A DNA stretch of 64,000 bases, from the NCBI GenBank assembly GCA_021613335.1, contig JAJTWR010000359.1, positions 167,001 through 231,000 of the forward strand. Direction: 5' to 3'. The DNA is from Whitmania pigra. Its lineage: Eukaryota > Annelida > Clitellata > Hirudinida > Haemopidae. This document shows positions 34,561-46,400 of the stretch, one piece after another; within the stretch, counting starts at the first letter, position 1; each line of letters starts with the position of its first letter. The position numbers and the translations under genes are program-made. The notes beneath the pieces are model-generated. The model searched no databases. It was given only the letters and a program-made list of their open reading frames with translations, and was not told the origin of the DNA.

Positions 34561-35156
34561 GTTATGTCGCCTAGGGCAAAGGGACCATTGACTGGAAGGT
34601 TTGTTGCCAATTTATAAAACATTGAAACACTACAGGCTGGGAGTTGTAGCGTGCTCCTGTAATCCAACTATTGGAAACGGAAGTAACAGGCAAAGCCATC
34701 AAAAAAACTATTAATTGATAGTAACATTTGTAAACTTTGTCGTGTGCATGACTCACCATTGATTGAGCTAAGCCTGATGAAGATTCTAATAAACGATAAT
34801 TTTCACACCTCATCAACAATTTAGATTCAATAACACATAAATCATCATCAATTTTAGCCAAGTTAGCCAAATTTCGGATGCCTTCTTCGCTCCACGATTT
34901 TGGCAAAACAGATGGAATATATTGAATTAATTTAACACAGTCTGTATGGAATCTGTCATATAAATGTTTCAGAATGAAAATGTGCTTGACATTATTAATA
35001 CTAATGTTTTAATAGAAGGCTCATCCTTTCACTCATTGTTACTATACTCCCCCCCCCATAAAAAAATTCATCGGATTTGGATCATTTGAAAAAGTGGTCC
35101 AGATCCTAGCAGGGGGGGTCCGGACCCCAAGACTCCCCTGGCCAGCTACGCCGCTG
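34561..35156 (-). mobile_element. hAT relic on the minus strand with one surviving terminus
   Basis: Minus-strand ORF 34571-34906 reads KSWSEEGIRNLANLAKIDDD and then YYQLIVFLMALPVTSVSNS, the latter resembling the start of a hAT C-terminal dimerisation domain (usually a L-A-L-P-V-S-T-A-S-x-E-R-S-F pattern) with the ERSF lost. A hAT-type end GGCCAGCTACGCCGCTG lies at 35140-35156. The opposite end was not found. Confidence 0.55.
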
Positions 35157-35167
35157 GTTGTCCAAGG

Positions 35168-37689
35168 CAGTGGTTCTCAACCCCCGGTCCGCGGACCGGT
35201 ACAGGTCCGTAAATCAAATGGAACCGGGCAGAGGCGTAGCTAGGGGGGGGGCAAGGGGGTACATATGTCCCCGGGCGCCAAGATACAGGGGCGCCAAAAT
35301 GAGGGTTACCAAATTCACGGATTCTGCATGCACTCTGCAGTGGCTACTACTGTAATACTAGAGTGTTGTTGACGAACTTATTGTGGTTTAAAACGGATTA
35401 CACTCTATTAAGGTATATTAAAACTTTTTATCAGAGACTGGTTGTGATTGTTCTAATATAGACAAAGATAAACAACATTCGTGAAAGCGTGAAAACATCA
35501 AAACAATACTCCCATTGGTATCAGGCTAACGCAAAGTTGCACTGCAGCGAGCGCCCCCACCAGGCTTGGACTGGGCCGGTGGCCGCCAACTGCCAAAAGA
35601 AAGTTATTATATTTTTAGTTTTAACTGAAATTACCGTTGATTATATGATAGCTTCAAATAATAGTTTGTATTAAAAATCAAAGAATCATTTTTAGGTTAT
35701 ATCGAGATATATTCAAAAGATGCTGCAAGCCTAGAGAAAGTCATCGTCGAGAGACTGAATTCTGATGAGATACCTCTAGCCGACTGTCGAGCTCAATGTT
35801 ATGACAATGCTTCGGTGATGACTGGGCATATATCTGGCCTTCAACAACGAATATGTGACAGAAATCCTAGAGCACTGTGACAACCACAGCTTAAATTTAG
35901 CAGGTGTGTATTCAGCTAAGCAAGATCCTGTTGTCGTAAATTTTTTTGGAACACTTGAAAGCATATATTCGTTTTTCTCTCATTCAACAATTCGTTGGGA
36001 AGAATTAAAAAGAGCTCTTCCCATAACAGTAAAAGAGAGTCTGAAACACGCTGGAGTGCACGATCTGAAGCTGTTAAAGCTATCCATGAAGGACTGGATG
36101 AACTAGTTGGATTGCTAGAGAAATTATCGGAAGACTCCACTATGACACCTGAAACTAGAAGTGGTGCATAGCAGTTACTGGCCTGTATATTGAATTTTAA
36201 TTTCATAGTTTTATTACACTTCTGGAATGTCGTTCTTGGAAAAATTGATCGTGCACAGAAGCGCCTACAAGATCCTACCATAAATTTCAAGGAAGCTGCG
36301 ACTGATATTGAATCCTTTGAGCAAGAATTTATCAAGCTTCATGATGATTTGAGCCTGGCTGTGGTCGAAAACGCCAGAACAAAATGCACAGATGGGATAT
36401 TCCGGTAGAAAGAAGAATTAGGCAAAGTAGGAGAATGCCTGGAGAACTGGCAAGAGATGCAGGACTCTCATCAGAAGAGGAAGTAATGCGTGTTATGAAG
36501 AATGTGTTCGATCGTCTTCAACAGGAGATGTCAACACGTTTTTCAAGACTCAAAGACCTGAACACAAAATTTGGATTTCTGCTGGACTCTTCTGACATCT
36601 GACACAGATGAAGATGAAATTCGTCGAAGTTGTGCAGATTTTGCAACTTTCTACGACATGGACATTAATGGCTACGAACTCTTCACCGAAATTGGGGACT
36701 GCAGAATGCTGCTGAGAAAGCGAACTGAAACTCTACCATAAACTCCTTTGGATCTCCTTGGTTTTATTGTGCTTTATGGAAGCGACGTATTTCCGAATTT
36801 TCGAATTTCACTACAAATTTTGTTAGCAATAGCGGTTTCAATTGCAAGCTGTGAACGGTCATTCAGCAAATTGAAACTTACTTTGTCGTATCTGCGTGCA
36901 TCAATGGGACAGGATCGTCTCAGTGATCTTGCTCTTCTTAGTATAGAAAGAGAAACGCTTGAAAAACAGACTTTGATGATCAGTTATTGATCAGTTTGCA
37001 ACTGTTAAATCAAGAAAAATAAATCTATTTTAAACACTATTAGACTACTATGCATGTAAATCATCTTAGACTGACTGATTGGGTGACTGATGCGCTACTA
37101 TTTGTAGAATGGTTTTTCACTTTTAAATGGATGCCTTGTGCCATTAAAATTTGATTTTTATTACAATTTCAAATTTAGTGTAATACAGTAAGATTAAATA
37201 TATAGACATGGAAAAGGGCGCCAATTCTATAGTTTGTCCCCGGGCGCAAAATACCCAGGCTACGCCTCTGGAACCGGGCCGCCCAAGGAACAATAAATTA
37301 TTTACATTTCATTAAAAAAATTACAATAGTTTGTAGGGCTTGAGAACAACCGCTGCCATATCTTTCTTAGCGTGTTTGGTAAAATTATTGAGTCTGATTT
37401 TGTAACATTTTAAGAATAACGATTAACTTACCAAAAAAATGATACACTTTTTAATTAAATTAAATTTTTAATTTAAAATAATTTTTAATAATTTAATTAA
37501 GTGATTACAGTGAAGTAATTTCATTATTATCTTTTTTCCTTTTCTTCTGAACTTCGCCCCATAACTTCACCAAGCTCCAATCGTGCAGGAAATTATATAA
37601 TTACTTTTTGTAATTTTATTACGTAATATTCAACTCCACTCCACCCCCCTCCCCCCGGTCCGCGGCGAAAAAAAGTTTGAGAACCACTG
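35168..37689 (+). mobile_element. hAT 4 (outer element of a nested pair)
   Basis: TIRs CAGTGGTTCTCAA at both ends, followed inside by CGGTCCGCGG on each side. The TSD is GTCCAAGG (35160-35167) / GTCTAAGG (37690-37697), 7 of 8. Only about 480 bp belong to this element itself (35168-35228 and 37271-37689); the rest is hAT 5 inserted into it. The remaining interior is non-coding, so it is a short non-autonomous element. Confidence 0.9.
35229..37270 (+). mobile_element. hAT 5, inserted within hAT 4, with broken transposase
   Basis: TIRs CAGAGGCGTAGCTAGG (left) and CAGAGGCGTAGCCTGG (right, reverse complement), with sub-terminal GTCCCCGGGCGC on both sides, and a perfect 8 bp TSD GAACCGGG at 35221-35228 and 37271-37278. 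The transposase is frameshifted but ordered: LADCRAQCYDNASVMTGHIS then GLQQRI, CDNHSLNLAGV, FFSHSTIRWEELKRALP, a helical middle (36190-36600) and the C-terminal dimerisation domain LLAIAVSIASCERSFSKLKL then LRASMGQDRLSDLALLSIE (36800-36960). 2042 bp. The copy at 5484 is a relative. Confidence 0.93.
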
Positions 37690-37712
37690 GTCTAAGGGAT
37701 CTCAGCCCGACC

Positions 37713-37855
37713 GCGTGCAGGATGTCGGAATAGGTTATATGCCTGCATACGGCGGTAATGGCAACAGATGTAATGTGTCATGTTTGAAACCCAACCTGCA
37801 TTGCAACAAGCGCCCTGGGAAAGGAGCGCTACATAAATGGTTTCAAGAAGCGCTT
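37713..37855 (+). mobile_element. SINE-A copy directly downstream of hAT 4
   Basis: Head GCGTGCAGGATGTCGGAATA then GGTTATATGCCTGC, core ACGGCGGTAATGGCAACAG, box B-like GTTTGAAACCCAACC, and a terminal hairpin-like GCGCCCTGGGAAAGGAGCGC before ACATAAATGG. Same layout as the copies at 53310 and 55876. Confidence 0.8.
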
Positions 37856-37959
37856 CTTACGCTATGCATATGACATTATCAGTCGATAATCGATGCAACT
37901 TCCTTTATGAACTTGTATTGTTGTTGTTAGTGCTATTCCGACCTCATGGTTAACGAAAG

Positions 37960-38870
37960 TTGTAAAATTGCTGATAATGATAAAACCGCTTGTGAATTGC
38001 CGCCGCTGCTTGACTTGTAATTTTTTTAAATTTTTTTATTTTATTGTATTTTTAATTTTTTAAAATTACAAGTGAGGAAGCTGACAAAGTTGTAGCTAAA
38101 TGTATTGATTGTGTTAATAAGTCGATATCAGGATCAAGACGTGCAACGATTTCCTAGGCCATCTAATGCTTTTTATATTCTTAGCTACATGAAAAATACA
38201 TTTTTTTAAATATAAGGATGTATGACACATGATGTATGTTGGAACTGAATATATGACAAACAATTCTTATGGAACTAGTATTAGAAGTGTTTTTACGTAG
38301 AACGAATTCTGCACCAGCTGATCAGGATCAACATTTAGAAATAGTCCTTGACAATGAATATTACGGATATTATGAGGATCATCAGTCTGACTAGCAAAAA
38401 GTCACTGTTAACAAGGCAAACAGTATCCGCACCAATACGATGAATTATTTGTCTGATGCGGAATGTCATCTCTCTAGTCTTGAATCAAGCCTAGTCAAAA
38501 AAACTTCATTTATTTATATAGCGCCATATGCATAGCGTCAGAGGCACTTGTAACCATTTATATAGCGGTCCTTCCCAAGGGAACTGGTGTCAGTTCAGGC
38601 TGGGTTTCGAACACGACACATTACGACTGTTGCCATTACCGCCGTATGCAGGCACGTAACCTATTCGGCTAACCTGAACGCCCCTAGTCACTTTGTGCGC
38701 TATAATACAACGCTGCCACCATTAGCTCCCATGGAGAGGTTATTTAGTTCGGCAGGACTGATTGAAACATCAAGAAGGAACAGACTACATGATTCGATGT
38801 TTCAAAAACTTTTGTTTTTGAAAATTGACAGTGTTGAAAAAGTTCGTGCACTTTTTGGTTGATTTGATTT
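37960..38870 (+). mobile_element. hAT transposase relic, interrupted by an antisense SINE-A
   Basis: The 38690-38860 reading LPPLAPMERLFSSAGLIETS then RRNRLHDSMFQKLLFLK is a hAT C-terminal dimerisation domain. Upstream, about 38080-38150 reads like a BED-type finger remnant (AKCIDCVNKSISGS). An antisense SINE-A (about 38517-38690; in reverse GTTCGAAACCC box B, CATACGGCGGTAATGG core) sits between. No termini recognised. Confidence 0.65.
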
Positions 38871-39059
38871 TGATGATTTTAACGTCAAATCACATGCGTG
38901 ATCTTGATTTTGATTTCCAATCACTCTGAACGTGATTTTACCCATCACTGATAAAGTGCAACATAAAACAACTTAGACCCCATCAATCAATCAAAATATT
39001 CTTGGACATTTTAGGCGACAAAATGGTTCTTACATTTATGCTATTTCAGCATCATTTTT

Positions 39060-39600
39060 CCATCCATCCCGTCGTGTACCAGTTCGCGTGTTGCTCAACC
39101 TATATATAAACATTGCCCATCACCAGAACTGGTGATACGCTTGCAGAAAAAGTCTCACAGTCACTAGTTGACTGGAATATTCCAAATGCTAAGATTTGCA
39201 ATCATCGCAGATAATGGTAGCAATGTCATAAAAACTGCAAATTTATTGAGTGCAAATGTTGTACAGTTGGTAGACAAGAGTTCTGATGAAGTGATCAGTG
39301 AAGACGAAGAATCCTCAGATAATGAAGCAAAATCTGAATCGTTTCTCACTGATACAAATGAAGGAAATGATAGAATAGCAGATGATAGCAACACATTTTG
39401 TATTAATTTGATCGAAAGTTTATATTGGTAGGAGGCTCTCTCTTGGTGGGTGGCCCTGGGCTCCCCTTTAATCCGGTCCTTGGGTGGAGATACATAAAAG
39501 TGATTTTGCAGAGTAGAAAATGATGGCAAATTCAGTTCTACACTTTGAAGTTTATTAAAATTTACAAATCTTTCCAAATCCGATGGAAAGCTTGACCGTT
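39060..39600 (+). mobile_element. hAT transposase fragment (DNGSN region)
   Basis: Two frames together read EKVSQSLVDWNIPNAK and then IIADNGSNVIKTANLL, matching the segment before and around the catalytic aspartate of ZBED-type hAT transposases (usually xVTDNAxNMVKA). It continues into an acidic stretch (SSDEVISEDEESSDNEAKSE) at 39280-39350. Frameshifted and without recognisable ends. Confidence 0.6.
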
Positions 39601-39771
39601 AGGAAGAGAATCCTTTCATATCCTGAGGCGTATTCGTGAGATTGATTTTGCAAGAGTTTTCATCTTCCTCAAGTTCACTTATGTTGGCAGCGACGCCATG
39701 CATTCATGCGGTCTATTAGGACCTTGCTGTGCTTGTATTGATTTGCCGCTGCGCTCTGGTTGCATCAAGAG

Positions 39772-42763
39772 ATGGATCATCAATTTGACTGGCAAATTAA
39801 TAAACCATTGGAAGACACTAATTTGTGAGTATATTTGTGCATTATTTATTTTAGTGCTTGTTTAAGGATTGAAACAGCTGTTGGTAACGATTACATAATA
39901 TGTGATCAGATTGTTACACATATTTCTCAATTAACAAGACACTGTGTTACAAGCAAATATAAGCAATGTGATTAGTAAAAGATAAAATGTATTTGTAGTT
40001 TTTCTTCTACAATCAGATAAAAATTCAGTTAAAACATTTTAGCGACAACGTAAATCGATATCAAACATAATGTCATGGATACTTTAACATTTGCATAATT
40101 TTCCTCGATATTACGTTACTATATCTTTTTATCTTAAGTATAAGTATAAGTTCATTATCTTCATTCGACTATTTGTCTACAGTATGGCAATTATATATAA
40201 CTTGTTTCTCTAGATACATGCTGGAAAATAGCATAGCCTGTGATGTTTCGTTCCTGTTAGGATTTGACGAATCAAATTCTTGCGAAATAAAGGCTCACAA
40301 GTTCATGTTAGTATCTCGTAATCCAGTATTTTATGCCATGTTCGTAAATGAAAATTCCGAGTCTCAAATAAAGATGCCAGATGTAGAGCCTGAAGCTTTT
40401 AGATCAATTTTAAGGTGAGAAAGAATTTAAAAAATCCAAAACTTCCAATAATCAGGATATTTGTCTGCAGATTTCTTTATGTAGGTGACTGCGCATTAAC
40501 ATTAGACAATGTCTTATCAATTCTCTACACTAGCAAGAAATATATGATAACAAACCTCACAGAAAAATGCAAATTATTTTTGGAGGAGAATATAAACACT
40601 GAAAACGTTTGTCTGATTTATGAACAAAGCATATTTTACGAGGAGATGGATTTATTTAAAAAGTGTCAAACTTATTTAGAGAATAAAACTGATGAAGTTT
40701 TATCATCCCCAGCATTTTTGAGCATTTCAGGTTTGTTAAATCACAATTTCTGTCTGTAAACCGACAAAAAGATTGTATACTTAGATTAAATTGTTCGTTT
40801 AAATCCAGTCAAGATAATATAGTAGTATTTAGACTTGTGAATCATTTAGCTACCCTTAGTTACTGGGAGATAGGGAAAGGTGTCTGTTGATATTTTTCTA
40901 AATCCGTAATTTTTTTATTATAGGGGGTATAATTAGGACGGGCCCAAGGGCTTTTTTCGTTTTGGGGTCAGATCGAATTTTAAAATGACGTCCTTTTCTT
41001 TGCCTTTTACGATACCAAATTGCTTATGGGTCTGAAATTTCTATCGAAGAGTCTGGAGTATCTTCCTATTTGCAGCTAATTTAAATAAAATAAATTCTGG
41101 AGCTATATAATTTGTTTTTCACACATTATTAATTTATAAGTACTTCATTGATCATAATGTAGGTCCATTAAGATTAACAGCTTCTGATACCATTACTAGT
41201 TTCGATAATTAAGTGTCTCGTCTTTGCTTTCCTTACTTGTCTTGAGCATGAGATTGATTGTTTGCCTTTATTTCACAAATATCATCGAAGCTAAAATATT
41301 GGCTAAATCCGAAAACTATTCTTTTTGGCTCCTTTTAAAACAACATTTGCCCCTTTTCATTCCGAGTTGTTTCATTCCTGTAGACAACTTTTAATCCACA
41401 TTGCAAATTATTATTCCGCATATATTTTAAACCCGGCATTGCTTGACTAAATCCACACACTAAACAGGGATTCATTTCAGCATTTTTTAAAGGGGGGCGA
41501 ACCCTCGCACAACTTGAGAAGACGACCTTTTTTTGCTTCTAGCCAAAATTCGTAGGAGGGGGAACCCTTGTAAAATATGAGGAGATTGACCTTTTTTCGT
41601 CTATTTTAAAATCGGGGGAGAAGTGGGGGGCCTGACACTAAATGACATTTGAGGGGTCTCATAAGGACGAGCAACAAAATGATAAAGTGGTGGTTGCCAA
41701 ATCGACATCATGGCGGCCACGTTCCAACATAATCGACGGATATCATTTACAATTGTAAAGGCAATGCAAATACACTTTATAATTACAATTTAAAATTTTG
41801 TTACAGCAAATACGCTTGAACATATTTTGGGTCTTTCGAGGGTGTCTGTAACTGAAGTTGAATTGTATAAGGCCTGTGTCAAATGGGGGGAGAAGGAATG
41901 CAAGAGGAGGCATCTCGATCCTCACGATATTGACAATATGAGGATAGTTCTCAGTAAACCACTTCGTCTCATTCATTTCCCAGCGATGTCCTTGCAAGAA
42001 TTTGCTGAGATTTCAAAGGAGGGAATTTTGACTCCGGAAGACAGGTTAATAAAAACAGTTAACAACTTCTTTTAATTGCATTTTAAATTATGATTTGTAA
42101 AACTATTTTTTTTAATGAAAATATAATAATTTCTTAACTACCTTACCTGTCCAACACAGGTGTTCTATATTTGAGAATTTGGCGTTGCCAGAGAGTGATA
42201 AAGCTCTTCGCTCACCTATGTTAAATTATCCTCTAACAAGAAGATTGAAACCCGAACCATTTGTCTTGACTCGTTTCACTCAGTTCTGTAAAAGTAATGT
42301 GTACTCAGGAGACTGCAGCATGATGAGGATGCTTTGCGACAAGAACATCTCTCTCAAAGGGTTTGGAATCAGCAGTTCATCTGACTTTGATCCCCTACAG
42401 GAAGTTCAGGTCGAGCCAACTCATTCCATTTCCGATATATTTTATGTTTTTATTGGTTTTTTTTATTATCAGATTGCAATTAAGCAAGATCGAGTCTTTT
42501 TACTCAACAAAACTTACTTCGTCAACGATGATATGAAAACTCAAGTCGTCCGAGTTATGCTCGAATCAGATGTTCATTTGCAACCTAAGACCCTGTATTC
42601 CGTCATCATAACTTATACTTTCTCGGGAGAACACGATCAAGGCATCTGCAGGAGAGGCAAAGGAGGCTCCAAAATAATAAATTTCGAACATTTCACCTTT
42701 GAGTTTGACAGACCTGATTCTGGAGGATTAATATCAGAAATAATATTTAGTAATGCCAATTAA
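39772..42763 (+). CDS. BTB-BACK-PHR protein (BTBD1/2/3/6 family)
   Basis: Exons 39772-39824, 40214-40414, 40471-40730, 41807-42044, 42160-42409 and 42473-42763, in frame from ATG to TAA. The N-terminus is short (DWQINKPLEDTNL), then a BTB domain (ACDVSFLLG, AHKFMLVSRNPVFYAMF, MPDVEPEAFRSILRFLYVGD), BACK (NTENVCLIYEQS, VELYKACVKWGEKECKRR) and a C-terminal PHR domain (RFTQFCKSN, LKGFGISSSS, VVRVMLESD, FTFEFDRPDSGGLISEIIF). Family members are CUL3 substrate adaptors, with BTBD6 acting in neuronal differentiation. The PHR end is diverged from the usual NGTxVxxGQIPEIIF. The last intron (42410-42472) is 63 bp and in frame, so it could also be read through. AATAAA at 42769-42774. Confidence 0.88.
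40731..41806 (+). other. Large intron of the BTB-PHR gene with G-run-rich repeats
   Basis: 1.08 kb without coding signal. About 41485-41640 contains two diverged repeats of a G-run / GAACCCT / GAC(C)TTTTTT unit and several GGGGG tracts; 40920-40975 has another G-rich segment. It looks like a decayed transposon, but no termini were recognised. Confidence 0.4.
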
Positions 42764-42774
42764 GAAACAATAAA

Positions 42775-43425
42775 TTTACCGATCACTTTTTAAAAGAAAT
42801 TAAAAGTTTATTCGCTAGAGAATCCCAGTAGTTGCTGCGATGGAATTACAGATAATGGCATAAATCATGCCCGGCTAATTTAGTATATTGTAATAATTAA
42901 GTTAATTTGTGGATGTCTTGGACATCTCCATGTTTAATACATCAAGAACAGCTAGGATTATTTAAAAGTCTTTCAAAGTAGAAGTTCTGTTGGTATCCAG
43001 ATCCGCCGACAGAAATTGCACAGCAGCTAAGGGTCCTTATGCCTGTCCAGTCATTGGCTCATAAATTATGACAATTTGACAATAGAAAAGCAAAGAAGGT
43101 CATGATTATAACATTTTCGTACTTTAAAACTCGGGGGCCCCCTCTAGTAATAGTACCAGTCGCTTCAGGAAAAGCTCAAGTTGCTTGAATAATAGAATGC
43201 TTTTTGTGGCTGACACATTTTATGACAAAATGATATTCGGTTGTAAAATTATTTCTGCTTAACTAATTAAAACAGTTTTTGCAAAGGTTGCAGAACACAC
43301 CGAAAAGCCGGTAGTATCCTTGGTAACCAACTGAAATGTTGGAATTTGATTGTTAGCTTGTTTAGAGTGTCAATGGGTTACATTTCTCTGAATTTCTCAA
43401 AATTACAACAATTTAAAGATTAAAA
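42775..43425. other. Intergenic region between the BTB-PHR gene and DNAH2
   Basis: About 650 bp. No ORF or repeat recognised. It should include the DNAH2 promoter and 5' UTR, but I see no TATA box or other motif I can defend. Confidence 0.4.
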
Positions 43426-46400
43426 ATGGAAGATGATGTTTTTAAAGAGTATTTTAGCAAAGAAGACTTTGCCGAGGAAGAGTTGAGTCTGGATAATAGT
43501 AAAGAAAGTGTTGTCAAAGGAATCGTTAGCAAAGAAGATTTTAGCAAAGCTACTAGTAAAGAAGAATTTAGTAAGGATGCTCTGGCTGAATCCAGATCAA
43601 GTAAAGCAATAACGTTGACGGACTTTTATTGTCTTATGATTAAGCAGCGAGTGCCGATATACATTTTAAATTTTATTTAATTAGCCTCTTAAGTCGAGAA
43701 TCATAAAAATATCATTTTAATAAAACGGAATCATATATTTCACTTATCGTTTGACATATTGTCACGTTTGAAGTTTTGACATGATAGAATTCATAGCAAC
43801 AGAAATGATCATTTCAATAAAAAAAAATTAATTGTTGTTTGTCAAGCTGACTAAAAGATGTTTTATGTTACAGAATCATCCTTTACTTATGAGACTTATG
43901 ATGTTGATATGGCTGCATTCATTTTGGTAATTGCTTAAATTTTTATTTATCTTGGTACAAAGTAACACACATAATTTTATTTATAATGTCGATGTGTAGA
44001 TAACTAATTTATTCATTAATTTCTTTGAATATGGCAGGTAGATATGATTGTGAGTCGAATATCTCTGAGTAATTTAACAAAAGACATGATTGCTTCACTG
44101 AAGTCAAAATCAAAGAAACCTCTTATTGAGAGCTTTGTGTTTGACCCTGCCATCAAGATGATTGCATTTATGGTGGACATAAACTCTGAAATCACCATAC
44201 ATTACAGCATGCCACTTGAAGCCAATAAAGAGATTTTCTTCTTCCTTAAAAATGAAGGGGTTGGCGGTCCTCTGAAAATTGATTCGTTCAACCGGGTAGG
44301 TTTTGAATATCGATCAAGGAGTATATCAATTTCAGCTTATTATTCTTGAGAAATTGCAAACTAATGAGATTGATTGAAAACTCCGTCTCAAATTGTGCAT
44401 TAAGGATTTGACGTATGGATCTGCATCAGGGAAGCACCTGGATTCCATGCTGCGTGTCATGTCGGGCATCTTTATTCCCGCATTCTTCAGGAACTCTTCA
44501 TGGCCTGACAGCATAAAGAATGAATTCACCTCAAAGATGCAGAGGTTCATGGCTCGACTGAGTGATTCCAAGTGGAAGAGCGAGGACAAAACAGTCCTTT
44601 ACATTCCCCTAGAGGCAGTGCTGACCAGTATTGAAAGTGCAAGCAAAAATAAAGAAATGATACAGAGACTCGAAAGTAATGAATAGTTTTGAGGATTCGT
44701 AAAAGGTATGGAAACTTAATCTTAACCTTTACCAACAGTGGTGATCATTCATTGGACTCGTCAGATTAAGGAAGTTTTAAGTAGTCAGGACACTTTCCAG
44801 TTATCTGAAGGATCGGGTCCTCTGGAAGAAATTCAGTTTTGGAGCAACAGGTGCGATGACCTCTCTGGAATCACTCTCCAACTTGACAAACCTGGCGTGA
44901 AGAAGGTTCTGCTTTGTACTTGTTGTAGTCAGCTTGTTGTACTCAATAGAGCAACAAGTTCTTATTGAAATGGTTGTCAATACTTGCAGGTCAACAATAT
45001 TCTGCAAAATGTCAAGTCCTCTTATGTGGCTCCCTTTTCTACATTATCAACCTTAATTAAGGTTCATTATTATTTATTCATGATTACAGGTATTTTGGGA
45101 AGATATATTGACTTATTTATTAACTAACCCGGGCTTCTTATACTTGAAAGCAAGCAGTTTAAAAGCAAAAATTTGAAATACATGGCACAATGAAAAGCTG
45201 AAGAATAAATGACTCATTAATTCAATTGTTAATTGAGAGAAGTTAATTTCATATATCAGTGTTTTGAATCAACTAATATTTGATATCCAGTATTATAAAA
45301 TAAATACTTGTGAAATTTGCAACTGATGAGAATTGTTCTGGTCCCAATAAAGTAGAAAAGTTTAAAGTAAATTTTTTAATAATGTAAGAATTACGGGGGA
45401 GCAAAATTGTAAATTGTTTAATGAACTGATGCTTATAAGTTTTGTTGCAGGAGGGTTCGCTACAGGCTCAAAGCAACTTGAAGTTTCTGATGGTCTTGAA
45501 GGCTCCATGCCAAGAATTATCCAACATGACTCCTTCAAAGATTCCAGAAATTCTTCCAAAAGTGTTGAAGCTCATCAGAATGATTTGGATTCACTCAGAA
45601 TTTTATAACACCAAGGAAAGAGTTGCGGGGTTGCTCAGGAAGGTGGTTTTAATTTTTATCGTTACGAGATTATTGCCTAGCAGAGTAAATTTATGATTTA
45701 CTCCTTTCAGCTAAGCAACGAGGTGATCAACAGATGCATTGCAGCAATTAATTTGGACAAGGTTTTTGGAGGATTTGTGGAATCGAGCAAGAACACTCTG
45801 AACGAATGCATCAATTGCTGCGGAAGTTGGAAGAGCATCTATAAAAAGGTTTTTTGCATCCTATATTTTGTTTGCAGTTGCATCAAATGATTACTAAATC
45901 AAACAAGTGCTTTTGTTGATGTGCAATTAAATTAACATTGTGGTGCAATTAGATCTCACAAACTCATTCCAAGTACTCTGGCATTCCCTGGACCTTAGAT
46001 CAGACAGGAATATTTGCTCAGATTGATGCATTCATACAAAGATGCAGAGATCTTGTTGAGGTGATTTGTTAATGCTGAATTTTTAAAATACTGAAGATTT
46101 TGTTCTTCATATAGCTACCACACACAAGAATATTTGCTTCTTAATTGTTCATTTTGAAAAAAATTATAGAGTTATTTTAAAATACTGAAGATTTTGTTCT
46201 TCATATAACTACCAGAAACAAGAATATTTGCTTCTTAATTGTTCATTTTGAAAAAAATTATAGAGTTATTAATTTAAACGTTATTGTATTTTGTTATGTT
46301 TAGTCACAGTAACAACAATAATAATTTTCCATTAAGTTATCAAAATAAATAATTTTGTTTTTTGCAGGTGTGCGATTGCCAGTACCACTTTTGCCGAGCA

